Below, piece by piece: positions 35,986 to 47,692 of a stretch of DNA of 64,000 nt (position 1 is the stretch's first letter; each line of letters opens with the position of its first letter). Location of the stretch: NCBI GenBank assembly GCA_027625915.1, contig JANTQA010000023.1, positions 7,564,001 through 7,628,000 of the forward strand. Reading direction: 5' to 3'. Origin of the DNA: Anaeramoeba flamelloides (Eukaryota > Metamonada > Anaeramoebidae). The notes beneath the pieces are model-generated. The model was not told the origin of the DNA. It worked only from the letters and a program-made list of their open reading frames with translations, and did not search any database. The position numbers were made by a program, and so were the translations under genes.

Positions 35986-38900
35986 TTAAATCCTTGACCA
36001 TAGTTTTTCAGAACGAATATCATAATTAAAATAGTCCAGTTTTACCGCAGAATTGATGTATGGATTTCTTCTATTCTTACTGTTATCAGTTATACTGAAA
36101 AATTTGAATAATACTGTTTTAAAAATTTGAAAATCATTATACTTATGTTTACTATTTTTGAAATTTTGTATTAAAAACAACCTCGCAATTTTATAATCGG
36201 GTGATAAAATCCAACCCTCAGTTATTAAGGAAACCCATATTGCATTATTTTTGAAATTATTCATATCTTTCTTTTTCATCACTTCTTTTGTATTATCTCT
36301 ATTTGCATATTCCACTTTATACAATTTATAAAGAATATTTATTCTTTTTCTAGCAATTAATAAAATATCTTTCAGTAATATTTGCTCTTCTATTGATAAA
36401 GGCTCGATTCCAAATAATATTTTCTTAATAAATGGTAATATCCAGACATTACAACGAGTCAATATTTCAATTACTCTTATTTTAAATATATTATTTGGTC
36501 TGTATTGATTATCAATTTTTTTAACTGTAGTATTTTCAATACATGTCAAGAATTTTTCTAGCAATTTGTCAGACCTTTTACAATATGGCTTGGAGTTAAA
36601 TCTAGCAAAAGGTTTTATTACTAAGAAATGATTATGAGATTCATTTTCATAAAAATTATTATTAAAATTAAACTCATTACCATTATTATTATTATCAATA
36701 TTCATTTTTATTGAAATAGTTGAAGTTAAAAATGTAATTGCAGGGTAACAAGGAGTATTTTTATTAATGTCGAAAGAGCCCTTACCGATATACCACCCAT
36801 TAATAGCAAAGGCCACATAGCCAAGTATTGGATTGTATAATATTGAAATTATATCATCATTTTTTAAACAATCTGTCATTTTTATTTTATCAGGGAATTG
36901 TTTTATCTTTCCACCCACATCATCCTTATAATTATTGTTATAATTTATTAAATACCCAGAACCAGTTAAACCACAGGAACAAGGCAAATCACCTATTTGA
37001 ATAGAATTATTAATATTTTGAGAATATTTTTTTTCAATTTTATTTTTTTGAAATTTGTTCATATTGCTAGCATATTCTTTAGGTTTTGGCGATATCCCGA
37101 TAATTACTGCACCCTTGGGAAGACCTTTAGAAATTTGAATATCCCATTTGATTTTTTCTTGTTTTTTTAACATTTCTTTCCCAAAAATAGTAATGTGTTC
37201 ATTGCTTTTCAAAGAATTCGATTGCATTTGTAATATATTTTTTGAAATTTTTATTACATTTACTTTTTTATATTGTTTAATATTTAATGAAAAAAGTGGC
37301 TGCTTTTTAATAATTGGACTATTTAATATATTTTTATTTAAATTATTTAAATATTGTTGATCAAGTAATATACTTGAAAATAATGTTCGTCTGTTTTTAT
37401 ATTTAACAATGGAATCAAATAATTCATTTAACATTTGTTTTCTAATTTCAAGATAATTATTTACTTGATCATTTTCATTTTCATTTTCATTTTCATTATT
37501 CTTATTTATATTCAATTGCTTATCATCGTCATCATCATCATCATCGCTTTTGTTATTTTCATCATCATTGTAATGATTATCAGTATTTTTCTTTTCCAAA
37601 AATTCCATTATGGGAAATTTGATTATATTTTTCTTGTTCTTTTTTTGAAAAAATTGATAATATTCTTCAATTCTTTTAATCCCTTTCAATTTTTTTATCC
37701 AAAATTTATTTTCAATTTTTTTTTCTAAAATTGGATTTAATTCGTCTTGTTTAAATTTTGGTAAAATATTGTTTTCATCATTCCAATATAAATCTTGAAC
37801 TGGAATATCGTCAAAATATTGATTTTCTGTAGTTCTAGAATATTTTTTATAATTTAAATCTTCTTTTTTTATTATTTCTAATCCAGAAGTTGAAGAATTT
37901 GGAATTTTTGAGAGCTTTTGAAAAGTATTCGTTAATTTTTTAATGCCATTTACAATCAATAAATTTGTTTGGTAAATATCTGTTCGCTTTTCTTTCGATT
38001 TTTTAAATAAAATTTCAAATTCAGTTTCATCAGAACTTGAACTTGAACTTGATTCTGAGCCCGATCCCGAGCCTGAATGGGAACCCAAAGAAATTTTCTT
38101 ATCCCATAAATTTATATCTTTAATTTTGTTCTTTTCCTTCAATCCTAAATCTTTCTCTAAAGTTATTTCATCATCTTTTAACTCATCTTCATCTTCGTCT
38201 TCCTCGTCATCAAAAAGAAGAATATCTTTCGTTTTTGAAATCGGACGTTTTATATCTACTATATAACTTTCATCTTGAAATTCATCATCAAAAAATAAAT
38301 TTTCTTGTATTGAATGGGAAGTAATCTTTCTTTCTTTCTCTTTTTCAATCTGCAATCTACTAATTTTTTTTTTTTTTTTTCGAGAAAAAATTGATTTCCT
38401 TTTTCGAAACATATGCGCCATTCGTAATGTTTCATGACCTTCACTTACTCGTGAATTAGCACTTTCAATATTATAATTTATGGCATCTATTGAGGACGAT
38501 TGAGCATCAATAATTGTTGCAATGTCTTTAAACATCTCGTTTACATCACGAACATTATTCTCAATTTCAATTATTTCTTCTTCTCGCTGTTTTATTATCT
38601 GCTGTTGTTGCCTGCTTTCTGAAATTAATCGTTTGGAATGTTTTCTTTTACTGTTTCTTTTCAAATTAAGGTTTATAGATCCAAAAGAAAAGTTACTGAC
38701 TTTTTTAGCACTTTTATAAAAATTTAAAGAATCTGAAATTAATGCATCTGATCGTTCTTCCAATAAATCAAGAGTTGAACCCCGATTTATCACTTTTTCA
38801 ATATTCTTATCCAGAGTCATTTTCGTTTCGTTAATACGATTAATAACATTTGATATCCTTTTTTTACCTTGTTCGGTTTCCTTGTTTCTTTCCTTTCCCT

Positions 38901-40241
38901 TTCCCTTTTCCCTTTCCTTTTTCCTTTCCTTTTCCCTTTCCCTTTCCTGTTCATTCTTTTTCTTGCTTTGCATTTCACTTTTCTTTTTCATTAAAGAGAA
39001 TTCATTCACTTTCGTATGAAATTGTTTTGAAATATATAGCATTTTATTATGATTTTTATTAACTTTTTTCAAATTAATTAGAAACAATTTTTTAATATTT
39101 TTTTGCAAATCAATTTGAAATTTTTTTGAAAATTTATTTTTTAATTCGAATTGTAATGCTTTCTTATACAATTTTGGCCAGTCTTTTATAGTAGAAAATT
39201 TTCTACTAGTTTTTTCTAAATAATTATTTAACGGCACAGATAGTGAATTAAATGATAAACCATTATATTGAAAATCATTATTCGATTGATTATAATATTT
39301 AGATTCAACTTTTTGAGAGATTTTTTGTAAAAAATAAATTCCAATTTTGGAATTGTAGTTTGGTCCAGTGCCAATAAAAAACATACTCATTTGATCATTT
39401 TGTTGAAACAAGGCATATTTTGAACACCGGAATATTTTGATCAGCCCTGGGTCAATTGAACTGTTTTTAATTTCCCTTTTAACAACATAATCGATACACC
39501 ATTGATCAGGATCATCTGGCGCAACAAACTTTGCCAATAAGGTGCGATCGCTACTCCTGGCGATGGCAACATATTTAACCCTATTGACTTCAACAGTTAC
39601 ACCCTTTGAGATCTCCACTTCAGTAGTTTCAATTGGATGAAAGGCAACATTCAAAATAAACCCAGAATACGTAATAACACCCAATATATTTAAAGAATAA
39701 AAAACTATGACGATGGCTTTGCTTAATCCAGTGAGTGATTTAAAATCTTCCACTTCCCGAATAAACATAAATATTATGCCTGATAATATCAAGAGCAATA
39801 CAATTACAAAAAAGATTACGTAGAAATATTTATATAACTTGGTCCCCAATATTTCAATTTTATGCCCTTTTCTTGTACGAATAAAGATCTTTTTTCTTAA
39901 TTGTTCCATTAAATTAATGCCCCCAATAACTACTTCCTTTTTCATCATTACAGAATAAAAAATTACTAAATAAAATAAACATACCAATGAATACCCCACA
40001 ACCACACCAATGGTTATTTTGATATCTAAATGTAATACATCATTTAATGAATACCAAAAGCTAAACACAACACACCCTTGCATTAAAGTAATTACAATAA
40101 AAATCATTAAAAACCCTGTTCTTGCATCTTTCTATTAAAATTATATTTTAATTTAGAGAATTTACATTTTTAATTGTTTATCTATCAATTTATTATTATT
40201 ACTTTGGATAATATATTAAGCCCTAATAACCAGTTTAAATT

Positions 40242-40286
<45 letters not shown>

Positions 40287-43200
40287 GTATGTATATATAA
40301 TATTTATAATATTTCTGAAGAGCCTTTGAATTTTTTTTTTTTAATTAGAAATTATATTTGTTTCGTTTGAAAACAATATTTGAATTTCAAATTAAAAATT
40401 CATTTTTTTTTTATTTTTCTTTTATTTATTTTTAAAGAGAGAGAATTACTTTTCTCCTGTTTATCGTTAGCTTTTCCAGAATTCATAAGAATAGAGAAAG
40501 TTCATAGATTTTAACCAATTCTTTTAAATTCTGGAAAAGCGCAGTTAGGTTTTCTTGAGGGTTTCTATATTTATTTGTGAAGTGTTCTCGGTTTTTTTAC
40601 TTTAGAAATAAACCGAAAATTTATTAAAATTTTCTGTTTATTTCTAAAGTAAAAAAAACCTAACGAAAATCCATAGATTTTACAGATAGAACGGAAAACC
40701 TCAAGAAAACCGCCGTTGGGTTTTTTTTAATTCAAAAGAATTGAGCAAAATCAAAGATTTTACTCTATTCTTTTGAATTTTGGAAAAGCTAAGCACTTGA
40801 CGACAGGATCCCACAAAAAATGATCCAAGTCTTCCATGATCTCAATATTTAACTTTTCTGTATATAAACCACAATTTTTATTTTTATTTTTGCTTGTTAC
40901 ACAAAAGTACCTCCGTAAAAATTCATTTTTTTTTGAAATTTCATTATGCGAATTGAAAAAGTAAATTAAAGTTGTTTCGGGTAAAAAAGTATCCACAAAT
41001 AAAATTTATATTAAAAAAAAACGATTATTGTTTTCTGGTAAGGAAAATTTTTTTATATTAAAAATTCTTTTTTTAGTTGCAAAAACAGAAGATTCGAAGT
41101 TAAAGGTTTGAGATCAACTTTTTTATTATCAAAAAAGTTTTTTTTTTTCTTTTTTTCAGAATGAATTAATTAATGTATCAAAAATCATTTTCTGGATTAT
41201 TAAACTTAAATATAATTCATCCAAAGGTACCCAGTTGTGATGGATGAATTGCGTATGTATAAATAGATTACGTATGTATAAAACCGTTGAATAGATACTA
41301 TAAGAAAATAATTATTTTTGAAAATTTCAAAATGGAAATCATTTTTTCACACATTTTTCTTGTTTTTTTCACATTTTTTATTGATATCTAATTTTTTTTC
41401 AATTTTTTTATATTGCAAGTCCGTTAATCATTTTGTAAAAGGGGGTTATTCCAATGTTATTGAAATTGTAAAAATGATTGTATAAAAATCATATTGATTT
41501 CTATTGGTATTTTGTTTAGATATTCAATTGAAGTTCAAAATGAATATTGTTTTTTTTTTTTCCAATGGATTGCTCCTAAGAATTTTAATTTTACAATTTT
41601 TAAGAAAATAAATGGATTGATTTGATTAACTTCATCTATATATCATCTATTCCCAAATAGGTATTGTTCTACATATTTCTTATTTATTGTTTATGTGTCA
41701 ATTATCAAAAATAATCGATATTTGGAAATTTTTTGGGCACCTTTAGTAGAAAAAAAGGTTATCTCATTCCTCTCAGTGTAACCAATTTTCTGAGACAAGT
41801 TGAATTTATACAAGATATTTTCCAGAAAGTAGATTTTTTTTTTTTGAATAAAGATTGAAACACAATAAAAGAAAAAAAAAATTTTTTTTTCAATAGAAAA
41901 TAAGGTTAAACTATCTTCAAAAGATGATATTTTTAAGCCTTAAATTTAGTTTTTAATTTCCATTTCATTGCATTTGTAATACAAATTTATTTTTCTTTCA
42001 TTTTTTTTTTATATTAATAATAAATAACTTATTATATTTATTTGATTTTGTTTTTAATTCTTGTTTTGAAAAATTTTATCTTCTTAATAAAAACTTATCA
42101 AATTATAACATTTGGAAACAATGTAAAGTGAATTTTCTCTTAATTTGTAATAATTCTTTTGATTTTTAATATATTTTCAACTATTTATTGGATAATAAAA
42201 AAAAAAAATCAATTTTTTCAAAATAAAGATTAATACCACTTTTATTGTTTAATAATTTGTCTTGTTGTAAAAAGCATTTACCGATAATTTGTGCTATAAA
42301 ATTTTAAAACTGTGAAAAAATATACCATAATAGAAAGATCAAAAATCAAACTTTTTGAAAATATATCTTTTTTTATTTCCTTATTTTAAGTCGTTTTGAA
42401 AAAGTTAAACTGTAAAAGGGGATATTAAAAGATCTATCATTAATGGTTATAATTTATTTTGGTGTTTATTATATTTTGCTCTTAAATTGTATTATTATTG
42501 TTATTTTTTTTTCAATGTGATTTTTTGTAAATATTCACCTTATCCATTTTTATAATTAAAAATAAAATGCTAACGCTTTTATTTTGAATAATATAAGATT
42601 TATTTTTAAAAATAAAAAAAAATTAAAAGTAAAATTACCGTTTGTGCACCTCTTGTCAGTTTTTTAAAAAATGTTTCTTTTTTTAAAATAATTTTTTCTG
42701 TTGGTGATAAAACTAAAAATGGTCCAAATCCCATAGTAATTGCAGCAAACTATTGATATTTTTTAAAATATACAGATTAGAATCATTATAAAAAATTGGT
42801 AAATAATAATATTCAATAAAAAATTTATTTTCTCAACAAATATTATCTATTCGAAAAATCAACAAAATAGATATTTTAGAAAAGAAAAAAAAAAAAAAAT
42901 AGCATTCTAATTCCCAATTGATTTTTCTAATTCCTTATTATTTTTCTGGTAAATACATTGGACTATTTTCTTTTTTTTTTTTGCATCAAAACAATATATA
43001 TATTTATACATTGTACTACCAACTTTAAAAATAAAAATGAAGGAAGTAATTACAATTATTAGGAATTATAAACAAATGGTATCATTTGAATTTTAAATGG
43101 TTAAAAATTTTCACTTCTTTTTTTTTTTTTTTTTACTTCTAATTCCAATTTAAAACAAACCTGTATACTTTTTATTATATATTTCGAAAAATTGAAAATG

Positions 43201-46110
43201 ATAAACGAATATATTTAATGAAAAAAAAAAAAAAAAAAAATTCATAGTAACCGATGACAATTTCATGTTTAAATTGATTTTACTTCAAATTTAGAATCAA
43301 GTAATGTAATTTCCGAAGTGTTTTTATTGAGCACTTTTTGAGATATAAACCCCATTCCAAAAATTTCGACATAGCCAAAATCAAAAATAGGTAAAAAAAA
43401 TCCAATTTATTATATTTTTCAAAACCTAATACAAAACCACATTTAAGTAAAAGATTATTAATGTTTTAATACGAAATCATTTTAATCCAAATAAAAATAA
43501 CAAAATATAAAACTCAAAAAATAAAAATGGGTGTGTCCAAAATAATGAAACTAGCAGAACAAAAAATTTGTATTGATAAATTTGTTGAAATTTCACCAAC
43601 AATTTGTGATCGATCAAATGATAAGATCCTATAGACCATTTGTATGTAATTTTTCTATTTAACAAACTCAACAATAAATCTTTTATCAAGCATCGAAAAA
43701 AAAATTCCAGATCTCACGAAATAAATTACGTAAACTTGGAAAAAAAGGAAATGAAAGCTAAACAAAAAAGACAAAAAAGGAAATAGTTTATAAAATCAAA
43801 ATTCTTTCCAAATTGAATGTAAGGTGTGGTATTGTTATTCTTTCAACTGTTTAAAAGGTGTCCAAACTTTTGGAATTTAGTTTTTAATTGATTATTTTTT
43901 TTTTTTTTTTCATTTTTGTACGATTTTTGAAATGGATCTATTTTAAATTACAAGAACGTAACAAAATCACAAGTTGGCAAATATACTGGTGTTTGAAATT
44001 TGAATGAGATAAAATTTCTTAAAATTATCTTTTTTTTCAATTTTGCAATACTGTTATTTGAATAATATATGGGAAAAAACTTTCAATTCATCAAGACTTT
44101 CTTTTTTAACAAAGAAACTTTTAAAAAAATAGATTGCAATTTGTGATCTCAGTTTATTTGTTGGTCTCTTTATTATTTGATTTATGGGTGAACTAAGAAT
44201 CCTAAATAAAACTAAGGTATGGTTATTGAAAACGAGATAATCAGCTGAAATATTATCTCATTTGAATTCCAAATATCAGTAATTGTTTCATTTAGAATTT
44301 CTTGTTCACACACAATATATCAAATATTAACCTGAAGAAGTATCAAAGAAAATAAATAGAGATTGCAATTTATAATCTATTTCTTTGAAAACTTGGTTTG
44401 TAAAAGAAAAATAGAAGAAGCAAGATCAGATGAAAATTTTTATCACATTTATTCTAAAAATACCAGCAAAAAGTTAAAACATGAACAATAACAAATTGGA
44501 TTAAATCGGTTTTGTTTCAAAAGAAAGAAATTTGCTCAAGTTGAAGAAATTTAAGCATGGTTGGAAATATAAAACTAGCAAAAGAAAGATTTTTTCTTTT
44601 TGAATTAGAATTTTTTTGTTTTGCAATCCTTTGAAACTTTTTTTTTTGTTTTATTAAATTTTTTGTAATTGGGTTACTTTTTAACTTTTTTTTTAAATTG
44701 AATTTTCTGCCAATAAGATACGATGTAAATTTTTTTTTTTTGTTATTTGGATTTTTGTAATTGAGAAACAGTGATTTTTTTGGCATACTTTTGAATTTTC
44801 AAGTCTTGTAATCGATGAATCTTTACTTTATATTTTTTAAATCAAAAGAAGTCCGCTTTCAAAATATCCTTTAAAGAGTTAGCCACACATTGGGAAATGA
44901 AGAAAATCAATGGTAACAACTAGACCCTTCTAAATTCATAAAATAAAAATAGTTAAACTGTTTTTCTCATGAAAATTCCAAAGATCAGGAATTAATCACA
45001 GAAATTCACAGAAACAAACTATGTTTTTTCACTTCAAGTTCACATTTAAGTTTGTTGTTAATTCAAAGCTTTTTAAATCTGGTGAAATTAAAATAATCTT
45101 TAAATAAACAAAGCCATCAAGTTTTTCAAAGAATGAAGAAAATATATCAACTATCTTTTGAATATGTTGTATTGGGAATTTTTTTAATGCAAACAAAACA
45201 AGAAAATATATTTGTGTTCCACTATTATTTTAGATCACAAAAAAGCCTATGATAAAAATACCCAGAGAACAACAAACAATCAGATCCATTCGAATTGAAA
45301 CAAAAATATTGGCAAACGAAAAAGAATGTAATGACTTTTTTTCCACCTTATTTATGACAACATTTGGTTTCTTTAAAGGCCATTTTGTTTCAAAAACTTG
45401 GCGATCTTTTATTTCAGATTATTAACACAAAATATTGTGTCTAAAAAGTGTTCATTAAAATTCTCTTCAGGATTAGCTGAATATTTCAATAAATCAAGGT
45501 TTGAAAACTGTGTTCAAATTAACCATACCTCAAATATTTTGTTTTTCTTTTAACTACCGAAAGAAGGTTTTTTTTTTGTGAGGTAATTGCAAAATGAGAA
45601 AAAACTTACAACAAAACAAGATCTCATAAAAACATCAAGATCTTTTCCGCCATGATAACGTTCTGCCAATGAAAAGGTAGTTCCGGCAAGATAATAAGCA
45701 ACAGAAATAAAAGTAAAAGCGAGTCTATATAGTGATAGTTAAGTAGCATTAAAAAGATTAATTGAATAAGATCTTATTGTGAGGAAAAGAAAAACAATAA
45801 TCTGGAGATTGTACGTTTTAGGTTTATCACGAGATAATTGAAAAGTTTTAGTTAAGTAGCTTTTGGCAGTAGTTAGTATCGTTGTTATAAGAAGAAGAAC
45901 AGTTGATGAAGCAAGAGTTCCTTTAACTGACTGTGCAAAATCAGAAAAATCCGATTTCATGAATTAGAAGCAAAAATAAAAAAATAAAATCAAATAAAAA
46001 TAATAAACAGGAATTTATACCTGGAGTGATGTGGTTTTGAATTTCATTGAGAAGATAATTGAAAAGTTATTGTTTTCAAGTGAAATTAAGTCAACATTAT
46101 CAATACGTGG
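35986..46110 (-). CDS. Seven-TM / longin / R-SNARE / Qa-SNARE / SPRY fusion protein (5' end open)
   Basis: Model complement(join(35986..40131,42639..42749,45610..45724,45815..45930,46021..46110)), at least 1535 codons, all joins in phase, stop TAA; earlier exons not found. An alternative start is ATG 45960. Seven hydrophobic spans come first (e.g. STVLLLITTILTT; LAFTFISVAYYLAG; FVFAAITMGFGPFLV; FLMIFIVITLMQG; TIGVVVGYSLVCLFYLV; YFYVIFFVIVLLLILSG; AIVIVFYSLNILGVITY). Counting from the Met at 40107: longin-like domain 172-275 (VKYVAIARSSDRTLLAKF); Lys/Glu coil; R-SNARE motif 417-475, whose KNIEKVINRGSTLDLLEERS aligns with VAMP, zero-layer Arg at 442; Qa-SNARE motif 500-570 (VNEMFKDIATIIDAQSSSID, zero-layer Gln 536); acidic/Ser linker; SPRY about 965-1135 (GYVAFAINGWYIGKG); helical tail. 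There is no membrane anchor after the SNAREs; the seven-TM part supplies it. Inferred role: endosomal fusion machinery, possibly receptor- or self-regulated. Confidence 0.85.
40246..40300. repeat. AT and GTAT microsatellite
   Basis: A run of AT dinucleotides passes into GTAT tetramers and back to AT. Other AT runs occur near 7443, 10858 and 58908. Confidence 0.9.
40465..40794. mobile_element. 330-bp palindromic element
   Basis: Outer arms GTTAGCTTTTCCAGAATTC... and ...TTTTGGAAAAGCTAAGC are inverse over ~30 bp (both carry AAGAATAGAG). Arms continue through a TTTTCTTGAGG block to a central perfect hairpin, GGTTTTTTTACTTTAG / CTAAAGTAAAAAAAACC. Within each half the TTTTCCAGAATT motif recurs in inverse, making nested hairpins. 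Non-coding; MITE or foldback type. Confidence 0.7.
40797..40996 (-). other. Unexplained 66-codon frame inside the SNARE-fusion intron
   Basis: MDTFLPETTLIYFFNS...IMEDLDHFLWDPVVK has mixed, non-homopolymer composition and local GC above background, unlike the usual chance frames here. It is cut at its 3' side by the palindrome at 40465-40794. It could be a decayed gene fragment, a transposase scrap, or an alternative exon. The flanking exons join cleanly without it. Confidence 0.3.
42750..45609 (-). other. Second long intron of the SNARE fusion gene
   Basis: Donor TTTGTT|GTAAGT at 45609, acceptor CAATAG|TTTGCTGC at 42750, phase 0 (CFV|FAAITMG). Contains a Tc1-like copy (43348-43880), long A/T runs, and a possible worn element with 11-bp inverted ends AGGTATGGTTA near 44214 and 45538. 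A Lys-rich frame at 44517-44786 lies inside that possible element. Confidence 0.7.
43348..43880 (+). mobile_element. Tc1/mariner-like non-autonomous copy
   Basis: Left end AACCCCATTCCAAAAATTTC then GACATAGCC; right end GGTGTCCAAACTTTTGGAAT. The same length and order of blocks as 6908-7440, including TTTGTTGAAATTTCACCAAC and GATCGATCAAATGATAAGAT. No open transposase frame. Confidence 0.75.
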
Positions 46111-46349
46111 CTTTTAGAGAATTAATTGTTTTTTCCTACGATTAATACGAGTATTCAAATTTCAAATGGGTTTCAATTTTCATCTCCTTCTTCCTTGTTT
46201 TTCGTTTTGTATGATCAGCAAAAACTAAAGACAGAAAAACAATTTTGGGTTTTTGAAAAAGATTTGTTCCAACAATGGTGTCAACTTCTTTTTTATTTTA
46301 CGATTTTCTAAGTTAAAAATAAGTGTCTTCTATCACAATAAAAAAAACA

Positions 46350-46785
46350 ATTTGGGAAAAAAGTGAAATCGGAAAAAAAATTGAGTAGTATTTTTATTCA
46401 CCAAAGATTACTGAAAAAGAAATGGAAGATTAATTAAAAGAAGAAGTAATTTTAACTTCAAAGAATAATCCATTATATTATTTTCAATCAAAACCAACAA
46501 ATAAAATCTAAATCTTCTTTATTACCAAAATTGATAAGTAGTTACTTTGGAGATCTCAAAAAATAGTTAAAATTTTTCAGTAAAATTTTTAATATCTGAT
46601 TAATTAAAGAAAAACTCAACGAGAAAGATATTAGGTAGAAATATATTATTCCTCTGCTTAACCCTTCTTTTTGAGTCCTTTATTTATTTATTTGTTCATT
46701 TATTAGTTGATTTTATTTTTTGTTTTCGATAAGGTTCCCAATTAATAACAGTATTGAATTTTTTTTTTTCCCAGTTTTCACTTTT
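46350..46785. mobile_element. TIR element, 'GGAAAAAAAGTG' family, copy C
   Basis: Left TTTGGGAAAAAAGTGAAATC, right CCCAGTTTTCACTTTTTTT, with the GTTCCCAATTAATAACAG block near the right end as in copy A. Interior ATAATCCATTATATTATTTT is shared with copy B. More worn than A and B. Confidence 0.65.
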
Positions 46786-47123
46786 TTTTAATAATAAATT
46801 GTTTTTTTTTGGGAATTCTAAAAGACAAAACACACTCAATATTTTCTTCAAATATTTTTGATCAAGGTATCATCTTTAAAATATATAATAATTTGATTCT
46901 GATTCTGTATCTTAAATGATTAATCTTTGTTTCAACAAAAAAAAAAATTAATCAAGTGGCTTTTTTTTCTTAGAAACTCTTAATATTTCTTTAAAGAGTT
47001 TTGACTAAATGGTAGTTACGTACGGGTAAATTCAATAAATAAACTATATTTCAAAATAATTGTCCCATTAAAAATCAAATTTCGGAAATAAATATTTTTA
47101 TAAATTGAAGTTATCAGTTAATA

Positions 47124-47692
47124 TGTCCTTAATAAAATTAAGCACTATTTTTTTCTGATTAATATTTTTCGAAATCTAGCTTTCTAACAAAATTCAATTA
47201 ACCATTGTGATATTTTTTTATAATAAAAACACTCTGGGCTTTTGAATATCAAAAATATTCTTTGGAATTACGGTGCACCTTTTTATTTTTTTGTAAAATT
47301 GGGGTTGAGAAAAGTTTGAAATAAAAGAATAAGTTAATATATTAAATTAGTATGCTTTTCCAAAGAGTTTATCCTTTTAGTTGAACTTTTTTTTAATTTT
47401 ACCATTTAAAACAAAAAAAAACATTTGAAGACCAAATTAGTGCCTTTTGTGAAAAGAAAATTCCCCATAATTTAGAATTTATTTTAGTAAATCAGTTAAA
47501 AAAAGACAGTGTATCTAAAAATATACATAATTTCACCTTTGAATTCAATGATTTTGGCAAAGTATGTTTTCAAGAAAAAGTTAAATTGAAACTTTCTTTA
47601 TTTTTATTTTATCATTTTGTTTTTTTAATTGTATTAATGGAAAGTATTTGATCATTTTTCCATTTTTAGTGTTTTTTTGGGTCGTAGGGACA
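47124..47692. mobile_element. ~570-bp TIR repeat, copy 2
   Basis: Begins TGTCCTTAATAAAATTAAGC, ends GGGTCGTAGGGACA, TA on both sides, so its termini TGTCC-TA/TA-GGACA are intact inverse ends. Collinear with 34991-35563 throughout and in the same orientation. Confidence 0.75.

Larger units (their letters stand above)
40132..42638 (-). other. Long intron of the SNARE fusion gene
   Basis: Donor ACG|GTAATT at 42638 and acceptor TTAATAG|AAAGATGC at 40132; the join gives RGAQT|KDARTGF in phase 0. Contains an AT/GTAT microsatellite (about 40246-40300), a 330-bp palindrome (40465-40794) and an unexplained same-strand frame (40797-40996). Confidence 0.75.

Noticed and set aside
45931-45960. ATG 45960 (MKSDFSDFAQ) as the start of the SNARE-fusion gene
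   Set aside because: Possible, but a good acceptor (TTTTGCACAG) inside it and an in-phase upstream exon (46021-46110) make a further 5' gene more likely; kept as an alternative.
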